Below, one piece after another: positions 22,847-32,792 of a stretch of 34,837 nucleotides of DNA. The stretch spans positions 1-34,837 of the forward strand of contig CAKSHH010000019.1 of NCBI GenBank assembly GCA_934456435.1, read 5' to 3'. The notes below the pieces were generated by a model. The model saw nothing but the letters and a program-made list of their open reading frames with translations, ran no database searches and had not been told where the DNA came from. This stretch comes from an uncultured Eubacteriales bacterium (GTDB taxonomy: Bacteria; Bacillota; Clostridia; Oscillospirales; Acutalibacteraceae). Position numbers and translations under genes: made by a program. Numbering within the stretch: position 1 is the stretch's first letter; each line of letters opens with the position of its first letter.

Positions 22847-25800
22847 GAGGAGTTCAACGAGACTCAGATTATGAAAAATGTGCAGCTTGAGTCCGACAAG
22901 AAGGAAAAATCTCCGATTATCGGCGAAGCGGTTGACAAACGCGACGAAAACACAAAGGTCTTTGAGAGGGAGGACGGTTCGTTCACGGCTGTCGTCACTT
23001 CCGATCCGATTCATTATGAGGACAACGGCGAGTGGAAAGAAATTGATAACACGCTTGTCAGGACAAGCGACAGAATTACAAATAAGGAAAACAGCTTTTC
23101 TGTCAGCTTTCCGACCGTGTTAAACCCCGAAAACGATGTTTTGATTTCGGACGGGGAGAGCACAGTTTCTTTTGCTGTGAACAATATTGAAAATTCAGAC
23201 GCTGTCATAGACAATTCGGCGGAAAGCGGAGCGCCGGAGCTTATAAGTTCCATAAATACGGCGTCTTCGGTCGAGTACAAGAACATAGCCGCCGCTGCGG
23301 ATTTGAAATACGAATTAAACTCCGATTCGCTCAAAGAGAGTATAATTCTGAACTCAAAGCCGACTTCGGTGCAGGAATACACTTATACCGTTTCTGCTTC
23401 GGGCACAATGAGGCTCAATTCCGACGGAAGCATATATGTTTACGAGAACTCAAACGTTAAGTTCGTTATTGATGCGCCGTATATGTTTGATTCCGAGGAA
23501 AACCTTTGCGAGGACATAAGCGTTTCTCTCGCTGAGGGCTCGAACGGTACATATACCCTGAAGTATACTCCGAATACGGAGTGGCTTGCATCCGACGACC
23601 GAGCTTATCCCGTAACGATAGATCCGACGGTCAGGGTGTATCAGCAAAGGCTCTTTGTGACAAATCAGGTCGGCACATGCAGCGCATCCGAAACCGAAAG
23701 GGAGAGGTATTATTATCTTCAAAAGGATTCGGAAAACAGCACGGAGCTTTACATCAGGCTGACGGACAGCTTCCTTGCAAGTCTCGGCTCCGACTATATC
23801 ATCACCGGTGCGGAGGTCTCTCTTTCCTGCGCGGCGTTGGGTGACGACGACACGATATCGGTTCATGAAATATCTAAGCCGTGGGATGCCGAAACAACTT
23901 CGACGGTGTCAAAGCTTCCGACCGTTTTGGACTTCAATGTCATTCACGCAAATGAGCCGATGAAACGGTACGTTTGGGATATAACGGACTTGGCAAACAA
24001 GTGGTCAATGGGCTTTAAAACAAATTACGGCGTTGCGTTTACGCCCTACAATGACACATCGTGCAACACAAAAATTTTCAACGAAACATCGTTGAATTAT
24101 TCAACTTACAGGCCGTGGTTCGAGATTGATTATGCTCAGCCAAACCGATTCACGGACGATGACGTTGAAAGCTTTGATATGGGTCGTGCAGGAACCTTGT
24201 ATCTGAACAAATACAGCGGCAGATACTACGTTGAGCGAAGTGACCTCAGCCTCAACGGTAACATTATGCCGATCGAGGCGGGCGAAATCTACAACCCGTG
24301 GGGTTCGGGCGTTGACACGGGGCTTTACACGGGCGCTTACTGGATAAACAGTCACTTTATGAAAATGTTTAGTGCGGGCATCGTGAAGTACAACAACGTG
24401 GAGAGAAATGCCTTTTCACTTGTTGACGCAGGCGGCGAAAGAACGTATTTTTATGAGATTGTTTCTTCGGACAGCGAATACGGCATAATTCCCGAAAACT
24501 TCACTTCGTCGTTTGCCGAGGACTATGTCTATTACAAGTCCGTCGTCGGCGACAGCGACAAGTGCCTTTGGGTCAGGAAAGATGACACGGCGCACACGAA
24601 TTACGCCGAAATGAAAATAGAGACATCGGATAGTATTTATTCGCTTGACAGCGCTCAGCGAGTTTGTGCAATTTCGAGCAAAAGCGGAGAAGGAACCGCG
24701 AATATAACGTTCAAGGGACCGAAGTCGTCCACGATCTCCGCGATAACGGACGGCATGGGAAGAAAATATAAGTGGAACGGCACTAATGACGCAAACGGAA
24801 AACCGCTTGCCGATAAGCTGACCGTAACCTCGGCTGACAATTCTTTGATTTCCGTGAACACCAAAAACGGTGCGGTCAATGTCGGCGTGGATTACGACTA
24901 TACTCTCACGGATTCCGGCGTCAGACAACTGACGAAGATAATCTATCCGGACGGCGAGGAAATCAGCTACGAGTATAATTCCGACAATCTTTTAACTAAG
25001 ATGGTCAACGTCGACGGCTCTTATCTCAGCCTTACCTATTCTAAGGGCAGGATCAGAAGCGTCGGCAAGTACACAAGCGCCGGCGATAAGCTGAACAGCA
25101 TCAGAATTAAGTATGATTCCGTACACCAGCGCAGTATCGCGTACAACGGTCTTGACTATGATTCGCCTTACGTTATTCTCCAGCAGTATGACAGGAACAT
25201 GGAAAAGACATCAAGCGTTGACAATAAGGGTAATTTCTCTTATACTGAATATGACAGCAACGGCGATGTGGTTTCCTATTCCACCAACGGGGAGAATACG
25301 GAAAATCTCATTGTCAACGGTGATTTTTCGTCGGCTGAAGGTTGGGAACAGACGCCGGCGAACAGAAACACAATAAGCGATGTGCTGGATTCCTTTGCAC
25401 ACCCCTCTTTCGATAATCTCGGCGAGGGAACGTGTTACGTCAGGGGAAAGATTAACACGAACGTAAGGGTCTACCGCACACTTCCGACTCTCGCGGCAAA
25501 TGCCGAGGGCGAGGTATACACCCTGTCCGGCTGGGCGAGGAACGACGCCTACACATCCACGGGCACCTATATCCACGGCTATGCCCACGAGAACAGAACC
25601 TTTGCCATTGCGATTCTTGACGGCGACGGCACGGTCATTGCCAAGAGTGATTTCAGCCCCTACGTCAGAGCAAACTGGCAGTTCACGGCGGTTTCGTTCA
25701 AGCTCAATGAGCCTGTTGAAAACGCAAAGGCGGCAATACTGATGGACAATCAGGTTCACTTTGCGATTATTGACGATCTGCGCCTTGTGAAATCAACGGC

Positions 25801-28729
25801 AAGCTACTGCGCCGAAGCGGAAGAGGAGGAAATCACAACCAACTCTTACGATGAACAGAGCGAGACCGTCACGGTCGGCGGAACGACATACCGCCTTGAT
25901 ATGTGCGGCTGTTCCTGTGCTCAATGCACTCAGGTGCACACCGTAACCGTTGATTCCGTGGAAACGGAAGTTTACTACAACTGCGCCTGCGACAAAGAGA
26001 ACACAACCTGCGACTGCTTCGGCTGCCGTCAGGAGAGGAGCCGCGGCACGACGAAGAACGCCAACGGCGATTTGCTGACCGACACGATTACAAACGGCGG
26101 CAAGGTGCTGACGAATGTGTCGAACGCGTACACCGAGAACAGGAATTATCTTGCGTCCTCGTCCGACAGCGCGGGCAACACGGTTTATTACAATTATAAT
26201 GCGAACACGGGCTTCCTTGATTCCTATTCGCTGACAAACGCGCAGAGCAATCTGATGCAGTACATCTACAACGCGGTCGGAGCATTGGAAAAGGTTACCC
26301 AGGCGGTCAGCGGACTTTCTTCGGGAAGTGCAATGTCCGCGGAATATACCTATTCGGGCGACAGGATAACCTCGATGTCGCACAGCGGTTCGGTGTATAC
26401 TTTTGAATATAACCCGTACGGCAACGTCACCGATATCAAGGTTGCGGGCAGCGCCGATTCCGCGAACAGGCAGTCGATAGTTTCCTACGGCTACGACGCG
26501 AAACAGCGAAATAACCGAATCACCTACGGCAACGGAACCGTCATATCCTACACCTATAACGACGACGGAAATATCGGCGAAATATCATACAGCACGGGTC
26601 AGAAATATGCATATACCTATAATGAGGATAAAGCCCTCACGGCGGCGTATGATTATTCGAGTATGATTGCCTCGATTTATGAGGACGGCAGAGTTTCTTC
26701 AATGAAGCTGTTTACCGTTTCCGACGGTCAGCCCGTTCTCGGCGAGACGATCTATGCATACTCGGTGAACGACGGCGGCGACGAAACCGTCACGACCTTT
26801 GATAGAGTGTACACGATGCACAGCTCGACTAAGGAGTACGTTCCGAGCACGGATTCGGTCAAGACCAAGGGCTCAATTTCGTGGAACGGCTGGACGGTCG
26901 TGAACAGCGAGAGCGAAAGCGACTTTTACGGCAGAACAACGGACAAGCGGTTCACCGTGAACTTCAGCGAGGAAGAACGCCCGACATTCGGCACGGAATA
27001 CACTTATGCCGACACAGCCACGGTTGCGACGAACAAGATAAGCCGAGTCAAAAACACGCTGGACGGCACGGTCAAGTCCGACTATACCTATACTTATGAC
27101 AACAGGGGAAATATCCTCACGGTCAGCAAGTCGGGCACGCTGTTCCAGGAGTATGTATATGACGAGGCAAGCCAGGTCACAGCGGAGTATAACTACGCCG
27201 AGCATACGGCAATGACATACGTTTACGATGCGAACGGAAACATAGTTTCCAAAACGCCGTACACGAACGTCACAAGCTCAGATCTTTCGGCGGCGACACA
27301 GGGTACAGCTATCGCATACAGTTATACTGACGCGAACTGGTCGGATAAGCTTACGTCATACAACGGACAGGCGATAAGCTACGACGCGAGCGGCAACCCG
27401 ACCTCGTACAAGGGCGACACGGTCACCTGGAACGGCAGACTGATGACGTCGTACACCAATTCCGAACGTCATTTCGAGTATGCGTACAACTCCGACGGAA
27501 TGAGAACCCTGAAAAAGGTCTATGAAAACGGAGAGCTTGTCTATACCGAAATTTACGTTTGGGACGGCGATGTCCTGCTCGCAAATAAGATAATTTTCAC
27601 GGACGGCAAGGATCCCGTAACGGCGAGATATCTCTATGACGAAAGCGGCGAGCTTTACGGCATGGACTACAACGGCATGGGAATCTTCGCTTACCTCAAG
27701 AATCTGCAGGGAGATATCGTTTCGATAGTTTCGCTCGGCGAGGACGACAGCACCGAGGTTCAGATGGAATACGACGCGTGGGGCAAGCCTATATTCAAGC
27801 AGGGCACCAATGCGCTCGGCCTTGTCCTCATTGCGCTTGTCAACAGCGTATCCTACCGCGGCTATTTCTACGACTACGATACCGGCCTTTACTACCTCCG
27901 CTCCCGTTACTATGATCCCGAAACAGGCAGATTCATCAATGCGGATGATACGGAGCAGTTGAAAGTTCCGTCAGAGGCAATGTGTGGCTTATCAAATGAA
28001 GTTTTAACAATTAACTTATTCGCTTATTGTGGAAATAATCCTGTTATGCGAATGGATCCTAATGGACAGGTTTCTGTAAACTTAATATATTATTTAATGT
28101 ATTTAAATCTTCTAGGAAACATTACATTAATCACTAATAGATTTGGTGAAAATGAGGCATACGGAGCAAAGACTTACGATTATAACGGTGTATTCATGGG
28201 GCATATAAAAGTCAAATTTGAGGCAGAATATGAGGGACTTAAATTATATGAATTTATAGATGGTTGCGGTAATTATAAATATTTAGTAATTTCTCAAATG
28301 CTAGTTAATATAATAACAAAGTTTAAAAATAAATATGGAAGAGAGTTTTTGTTTTCAAACGAGTGTATTATAAAAGAAATTTATGACCATTTTGTTGGAT
28401 ATATGTGGAGCATAGGCGTTAGTGGTTATGAATTGCCACCGTATATGCAGATGTATGGCACCTATTGTGCTTTACACGGTGCGGGATATCGAAGTTCAAT
28501 ATATTGGGCTTGTGTTGATGCAGATATTTATGAAAAAGATGTATATGCTACAGGATGGAAGGTAAAAGCAGAAGCAAAGGCATTTGATTATTATAATGGG
28601 ATAAATTCAGTTTATAAATCGACGAAGAGAGACCCGTATTATTATCCAAGCACTAAAAAGAGGATAAACAAGTATAATAAAAACTGGGATAAAAAATATT
28701 TTAAATTAAAAGGAGGAGATACATGGTAA
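22757..28729 (+). CDS. secreted YD/RHS-repeat polymorphic-toxin-like protein 2
   Basis: This encodes 1990 aa. The ATG at 22757 has GAGGAGGG upstream. The signal peptide is almost that of protein 1 and ends at about VFA-30. Next come a DNRLRE-like region (about 290-455), early YD repeats (about 728-840), one jelly-roll carbohydrate-binding-like module (about 850-1015; NLIVNGDFSSAEGWEQ), and a Cys-rich insert with nine cysteines (about 1047-1093; CGCSCAQC and CACDKENTTCDCFGC). A YD shell and a RHS core follow (YRGYFYDYDTGLYYLRSRYY, RFINADD, NNPVMRMDPNGQ). The ~220-residue tip is AT rich with no recognised domain (IKEIYDHFVGYMWSIGVSGY). It overlaps the next gene by 7 nt. Confidence 0.9.
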   Translation: MRKHNIFSKIIAVILTVIMIVGILPITVFAEEFNETQIMKNVQLESDKKEKSPIIGEAVDKRDENTKVFEREDGSFTAVVTSDPIHYEDNGEWKEIDNTLVRTSDRITNKENSFSVSFPTVLNPENDVLISDGESTVSFAVNNIENSDAVIDNSAESGAPELISSINTASSVEYKNIAAAADLKYELNSDSLKESIILNSKPTSVQEYTYTVSASGTMRLNSDGSIYVYENSNVKFVIDAPYMFDSEENLCEDISVSLAEGSNGTYTLKYTPNTEWLASDDRAYPVTIDPTVRVYQQRLFVTNQVGTCSASETERERYYYLQKDSENSTELYIRLTDSFLASLGSDYIITGAEVSLSCAALGDDDTISVHEISKPWDAETTSTVSKLPTVLDFNVIHANEPMKRYVWDITDLANKWSMGFKTNYGVAFTPYNDTSCNTKIFNETSLNYSTYRPWFEIDYAQPNRFTDDDVESFDMGRAGTLYLNKYSGRYYVERSDLSLNGNIMPIEAGEIYNPWGSGVDTGLYTGAYWINSHFMKMFSAGIVKYNNVERNAFSLVDAGGERTYFYEIVSSDSEYGIIPENFTSSFAEDYVYYKSVVGDSDKCLWVRKDDTAHTNYAEMKIETSDSIYSLDSAQRVCAISSKSGEGTANITFKGPKSSTISAITDGMGRKYKWNGTNDANGKPLADKLTVTSADNSLISVNTKNGAVNVGVDYDYTLTDSGVRQLTKIIYPDGEEISYEYNSDNLLTKMVNVDGSYLSLTYSKGRIRSVGKYTSAGDKLNSIRIKYDSVHQRSIAYNGLDYDSPYVILQQYDRNMEKTSSVDNKGNFSYTEYDSNGDVVSYSTNGENTENLIVNGDFSSAEGWEQTPANRNTISDVLDSFAHPSFDNLGEGTCYVRGKINTNVRVYRTLPTLAANAEGEVYTLSGWARNDAYTSTGTYIHGYAHENRTFAIAILDGDGTVIAKSDFSPYVRANWQFTAVSFKLNEPVENAKAAILMDNQVHFAIIDDLRLVKSTASYCAEAEEEEITTNSYDEQSETVTVGGTTYRLDMCGCSCAQCTQVHTVTVDSVETEVYYNCACDKENTTCDCFGCRQERSRGTTKNANGDLLTDTITNGGKVLTNVSNAYTENRNYLASSSDSAGNTVYYNYNANTGFLDSYSLTNAQSNLMQYIYNAVGALEKVTQAVSGLSSGSAMSAEYTYSGDRITSMSHSGSVYTFEYNPYGNVTDIKVAGSADSANRQSIVSYGYDAKQRNNRITYGNGTVISYTYNDDGNIGEISYSTGQKYAYTYNEDKALTAAYDYSSMIASIYEDGRVSSMKLFTVSDGQPVLGETIYAYSVNDGGDETVTTFDRVYTMHSSTKEYVPSTDSVKTKGSISWNGWTVVNSESESDFYGRTTDKRFTVNFSEEERPTFGTEYTYADTATVATNKISRVKNTLDGTVKSDYTYTYDNRGNILTVSKSGTLFQEYVYDEASQVTAEYNYAEHTAMTYVYDANGNIVSKTPYTNVTSSDLSAATQGTAIAYSYTDANWSDKLTSYNGQAISYDASGNPTSYKGDTVTWNGRLMTSYTNSERHFEYAYNSDGMRTLKKVYENGELVYTEIYVWDGDVLLANKIIFTDGKDPVTARYLYDESGELYGMDYNGMGIFAYLKNLQGDIVSIVSLGEDDSTEVQMEYDAWGKPIFKQGTNALGLVLIALVNSVSYRGYFYDYDTGLYYLRSRYYDPETGRFINADDTEQLKVPSEAMCGLSNEVLTINLFAYCGNNPVMRMDPNGQVSVNLIYYLMYLNLLGNITLITNRFGENEAYGAKTYDYNGVFMGHIKVKFEAEYEGLKLYEFIDGCGNYKYLVISQMLVNIITKFKNKYGREFLFSNECIIKEIYDHFVGYMWSIGVSGYELPPYMQMYGTYCALHGAGYRSSIYWACVDADIYEKDVYATGWKVKAEAKAFDYYNGINSVYKSTKRDPYYYPSTKKRINKYNKNWDKKYFKLKGGDTW

Positions 28730-29613
28730 TGAAAAGACTTCTATTGGTTTTTAGACGGATATTTTTGACTGTTTTAAAGATTCTTTTAGTTCCGATTATT
28801 ATTTATCTTATTATAATGAAAATCCCGATTGCTATAAACACCGATTTCCTTGAACCTTTACTTTATAATATAGATACGGTAAATTATGTATATGATGGTA
28901 AATTTTATTCGAATCGTCAGGATGATAATATTTTTAAAAGCTTAGAGGAGGCAGGAATAGAAAGTGAAATCCCACTCGGATACTCGATGAACACGGGCGA
29001 AAAGCATAGATTTATTTCAAACGCTCACGAAGGATATTATTTGGAGTATATTTATGATGGAAATGTAAAGAGAGTCTATCGGAGTAGGTTCAAGAAAATT
29101 ATAGATTATATAGATCCGATAGAATATTTGCTAATTGGAGATTACTACCTATTGATTATTGATCATAATAGCATCTCATCTTCTCACGAGTGGTTACTTA
29201 AGAACTTTTCAATGAAAATGCCGGAGATGAAAAGAGAGAACATAGAAAAAATTGAACAATGCATTGGAATACCGGATTATTCATATTCTTCGGAAAATTG
29301 TGAAAAATTCATCGATGATTTGAAATCGGAACACGATAGGTATAGTGTTCAGCGAAAAGACATCTTTGATAGTGATTTTATTGAAAATTTCGCCAATGAA
29401 TTTAGACGTAAAGGCCATATTGACGAAATTGTTGATAAGGCATCGGAGGAAAACAAGCAGATAATAAAAGAAGCTCAGGCAAAGGTTGATAGTAATCCGG
29501 AAAATGAATATAAGGTCAAAGTATATTATAAAATATACTTTAAAGATGAAAAGTTCCCATTTCGGTTGGTTTTAACCAAAACAACGTGGGACAGAGATGA
29601 ACTGATTACATAA
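28723..29613 (+). CDS. membrane-anchored protein, candidate immunity gene of YD protein 2
   Basis: This encodes 296 aa. The ATG at 28723 lies inside the last codons of the YD gene, with AAGGAGGAG just upstream, so translation is coupled. One N-terminal membrane helix (about 8-32; FLTVLKILLVPIIIYLIIMK) leads to a large outward domain rich in acidic and aromatic residues. The C-terminal ~70 residues form a long charged helix (NEFRRKGHIDEIVDKASEEN) and a final beta pair (KVYYKIYFKDEKFPFRLVLT). It is AT rich like the tip. No family is recognised; the immunity role is inferred from position. Confidence 0.68.
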   Translation: MVMKRLLLVFRRIFLTVLKILLVPIIIYLIIMKIPIAINTDFLEPLLYNIDTVNYVYDGKFYSNRQDDNIFKSLEEAGIESEIPLGYSMNTGEKHRFISNAHEGYYLEYIYDGNVKRVYRSRFKKIIDYIDPIEYLLIGDYYLLIIDHNSISSSHEWLLKNFSMKMPEMKRENIEKIEQCIGIPDYSYSSENCEKFIDDLKSEHDRYSVQRKDIFDSDFIENFANEFRRKGHIDEIVDKASEENKQIIKEAQAKVDSNPENEYKVKVYYKIYFKDEKFPFRLVLTKTTWDRDELIT

Positions 29614-29739
29614 ACTGTAAGTCGATATGGAAAAGTCAATATTATATATAAATTGTATTACTCCGGAAGTTTAAAAAGGTTCACTCTTCCGAAACAGCTT
29701 TACAATTATTTACAGCCGTTGAGATAAGGAGATGAATTC

Positions 29740-30807
29740 GTGAAAAGGCTAAAAAAATGTATAATCGCACTCGTTTTAGTGATTGCGGTATTGGGTTCTG
29801 CTGTATATCTTATTGAAATAAACAACAATACATTGCTTAAGCCTAAAATAGTTGTTTCAAACTATAAATTGTGTCAGAAAGCTAATTATAAAGTAAGGAC
29901 AGGGTCTTATGAATCTTCAATACATAAAGATGTTGTTTCAAGATACATTGACAGCGACAATGAGTATGATTATTATATTGAGTCTATTCGCAACTGGCTA
30001 CCGGGTAATATAGAAGAGGACTATTTTATAAAGAAAAAAGGCAACAAGATTGTTGCAGCGTTCGATTTAAAGGAATTAAATCTGGCGCGCAGAAATGATT
30101 TATATACTTATTGTGGCTTTTATAATAATGGGTATCTGTATTTTACCATTGAAGGAACGAACTCAATCTTTTGCATAGATGACTGCTTTACAAATTGCAG
30201 TATTTATTTCACGCCGCAAAAATTTGGGAAAATAAACGTTACTTCATTTTGCATTGCGGAAGATATACTCTATTATATTACCGATTCCGGAAGCTTAGTA
30301 AAATATGATGGGACGGAAGAAGTACAAATAAAAAATCTCCCTAAGATTCCATCGGCATTTGAGGACGATGATTCTTCTCCTATGAAAGAATATAGTTATA
30401 TAAATGTTGAAGATTCAGCTGTTCAGGTGTCGGATTACAGTTATTATTTAAATTGTATTAACGGGAAGTTTTATTATGGCATGGAGAATAAGCTGTTCTG
30501 CGTTGATGATGAAGGAAATGTAGAATACCTAAACTTTGAAATTCCGCCATCTTCTTCGGGGTCTTCCCATATTTATCGAATAGAACCATATAAAAATAAC
30601 AGTAGTTTAGTAGCTGTATCTTTCTATTATGTTGACATTAATCCTGAAGGCAGAAGTCCGGGTACTATTCGATATGTACTCAATCCGGAAAACGGTGATT
30701 ATATTAAATGTAAACAACGTGCAAATAAATGGAATCGTCGCTTATCTGATAATAAGTTTGAAGATTACATTGATAAACTTAGATCTATGGCAGGTTCAGA
30801 CGGATAA
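29740..30807 (+). CDS. secreted or anchored propeller-like protein
   Basis: This encodes 355 aa with a GTG start; AAGGAG lies 8 nt upstream. An N-terminal helix (about 6-24) is a signal anchor or uncleaved signal. The rest has repeated short strands of the propeller type: GFYNNGYLYFTIEGTNSIF, ILYYITDSGSLVKYDG and GKFYYGMENKLFCVDDEGN. This resembles the outward part of the 19028-19594 protein, so the two may serve similar roles. It lies 126 nt after the candidate immunity gene and before the repeat block, so it belongs to the tip-linked accessory set of the second locus. An accessory immunity or partner role is possible only by position. Confidence 0.7.
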   Translation: MKRLKKCIIALVLVIAVLGSAVYLIEINNNTLLKPKIVVSNYKLCQKANYKVRTGSYESSIHKDVVSRYIDSDNEYDYYIESIRNWLPGNIEEDYFIKKKGNKIVAAFDLKELNLARRNDLYTYCGFYNNGYLYFTIEGTNSIFCIDDCFTNCSIYFTPQKFGKINVTSFCIAEDILYYITDSGSLVKYDGTEEVQIKNLPKIPSAFEDDDSSPMKEYSYINVEDSAVQVSDYSYYLNCINGKFYYGMENKLFCVDDEGNVEYLNFEIPPSSSGSSHIYRIEPYKNNSSLVAVSFYYVDINPEGRSPGTIRYVLNPENGDYIKCKQRANKWNRRLSDNKFEDYIDKLRSMAGSDG

Positions 30808-30842
30808 ATCAAAGAGTTTTACGCTTTTTCGTCGTGGATAGC

Positions 30843-30980
30843 CAAACTACATAGGCGCCCCTTTAGGGGAGCCCCACGGCTCGCCCGTGACTGAGGGGTT
30901 TGTGAAAAAATCCGCAGTAATCCCAGCCTCCCCTTGAATGTTTCAAGGGGAGGGGGACCGCGTGCGGTGGAGGGGATAAA
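30843..30980 (+). repeat. dispersed palindromic repeats, second block
   Basis: Contains the CCCCTTTAGGGG / CCGTGACTGAGGGG type (30843-30900) and the CCTCCCCTTGAA-TGT-TTCAAGGGGAGG type followed by GGACCGC (about 30928-30980). Both match the 19739-19869 block closely. Noncoding. Confidence 0.8.
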
Positions 30981-31004
30981 GCTATTACAATCCCCACCTA
31001 AAAA

Positions 31005-31166
31005 TCAATGATACCTATGCTTCAAAATGTCGACAGGGCATAGTATCATAAAGCCGTATACGGCTGTTGAATTACGATCTTTTCCCAATCGCAGTTCACA
31101 ACCGTACACGGCACAACATGGCTCCCATGCAGGGGAGCTGTCACGGCTTGCCCGTGACTGAGGGGT
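31005..31166 (+). repeat. dispersed palindromic repeats, third block
   Basis: ATGATACCTATGC pairs with GCATAGTATCAT through one bulge, and GCCGTATACGGC is followed later by CCGTACACGGC. The element is related to that at 19624-19733. It is followed by another CCGTGACTGAGGGG-type unit (about 31113-31166). No gene is supported here. Confidence 0.75.
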
Positions 31167-31376
31167 TAATCCCCTCACATAAGAATATAAACTCAATTAT
31201 ATATTTTCCCCCAAAACCGCGGCGGAACGGATAAATCAATAAAAGACTATCCCCACTCTCGCCGCAACCCCAACATAATGCAATCTCCCCTGCATGGTAA
31301 CCATACCCACACCGTAGGGCATGATGCCCACATCATGCCGTGAAAAAAATAACTCCAACACTATTAAGAGAAGACA
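31163..31376 (+). repeat. conserved noncoding cassette leader, copy 1
   Basis: About 210 bp that match 34523-34757 closely, apart from an extra 20-odd bases in the second copy. It contains a perfect 9-bp hairpin, GGCATGATG-CCCA-CATCATGCC (31318-31339), and ends at ATTAAGAGAA, just before the YD core copy begins. A GTG at 31340 is in frame with the cassette but has no ribosome site and is not conserved as an open frame in copy 2. Confidence 0.8.
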
Positions 31377-31384
31377 TTGAAACA

Positions 31385-32778
31385 AAGCTCACGTCATACA
31401 ACGGACAGGCGATAAGCTACGACGCGAGCGGCAACCCGACGTCGTACAAGGGCGACACGGTCACATGGAACGGCAGACTGATGACGTCGTACACCAATTC
31501 CGAACGTCACTTTGAGTATGCGTACAACTCCGACGGAATGAGAACCCTGAAAAAGGTCTATGAAAACGGAGAGCTTGTCTATACCGAAATTTACGTTTGG
31601 GACGGCGATGTCCTGCTCGCAAATAAGATAATTTTCACGGACGGCAAGGATCCCGTAACGGCGAGATATCTCTATGACGAAAGCGGCGAGCTTTACGGCA
31701 TGGACTACAACGGCATGGGAATCTTCGCTTACCTCAAGAATCTGCAGGGAGATATCGTTTCGATAATTTCGCTCGGCGATGACGACAGCACCGAGGTTCA
31801 GATGGAATACGACGCTTGGGGCAAGCCGATATTCAAGCAGGGCACAAATGCGCTCGGTCTTGTCCTCATTGCGCTTGTCAACAGCGTATCCTACCGCGGC
31901 TATTTCTACGACTACGATACCGGTCTCTATTACCTCCGCTCCCGTTACTATGACCCCGAAACTGGTCGCTTTATCAATGCGGATGATACGGATTATTTGG
32001 GATATGACGGTTCGCCGCTAAGCATGAATGTGTTTGCGTATTGTGAGAATAATCCAGTATGCAAAAAAGACGCGACTGGACACTCTCTCGATAGTGTTTT
32101 GGATAAAGTATACGATTCTGGTGAGTATTTATATAACAATGAAACGGGTTTATTGGGACTTGGTTTTCAGAATAAAACGGCCAAAAATTTTAGGGAATGG
32201 TTTACTACTCCATGGACAACATCATATTATAATATACAGGGACATTTGGGGTATATGGATTTTTATGATAAAAACGCATGGTTAATGGGATGTTATATTG
32301 ATTGCTTAAAATCTGAGTTCTATTATAATAATAAGTATTGGAGATTTGAATTTTGGATGGGTCAATATGGTATCAACATTGGAGGAGAAATTGGCGTATA
32401 TTATAGGAATGGAAATAAAAAAGGTATTTTTATAAGTGTGCAAAAGATAATCCTTTTGAAATGTATTTTATATTACAAGCTTGTCCAAATCGTGGATTAT
32501 TTACATCAAGAGAAACCATTATGGTTATGGGTGATGGACGAAAATATTGGTGGCTAACAGGATTTTTATATAATTCAGTAAAATCTTCAAAATACAGTAC
32601 AAAGGGTATGGCTATGTTGGCTCTAATTAAAATGCCTTATGCGATGTATCAAGCATTGATAAAAAACTTTGAAACCGTATCGAAAAATAAAGTGTATATG
32701 AATTTTGAATATGGAATGGGGTGCCTTTGGATTGTGTGGTCAACCAACAAATCTGCAGTAGATAATTTTGAGGTTTGA
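31385..32778 (+). pseudogene. displaced tip cassette 2 with DUF4474-like tip, frameshifted
   Basis: The bases 31385-31992 are nearly identical to 27347-27954 of YD gene 2 (offset 4038, same reading frame). Then RFINADDTDYLG begins a new tip. The tip has GYMDFYDKNAWLMGCYIDC, WRFEFWMGQYGINIGGEIGV and, in another frame, GRKYWWLTGF, the pattern I know from DUF4474. The frames join if one A is added to the A6 run at 32417-32422, restoring KRYFYKCAKDNPFEMYF. The break and the lack of promoter and ribosome site make it silent now. DUF4474 has no established function. Confidence 0.8.
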
Positions 32779-32792
32779 AAGGAGGATGTTTG

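Noticed and set aside
29652..29713. Possible structured element (TAAATTGTA with TACAATT, CGGAAG with CTTCCG)
   Set aside because: The stems are short and imperfect with a long loop, and there is no T run or known RNA motif; too weak to call.
30843..31166. CRISPR-like repeats
   Set aside because: The repeats are different palindromic types, unevenly spaced, without a repeat-spacer pattern or cas genes.
31340..31384. GTG at 31340 as a true start for displaced cassette 2
   Set aside because: No ribosome binding site precedes it, and the same position in the next leader copy leads to a stop before the core, so the frame is not conserved.
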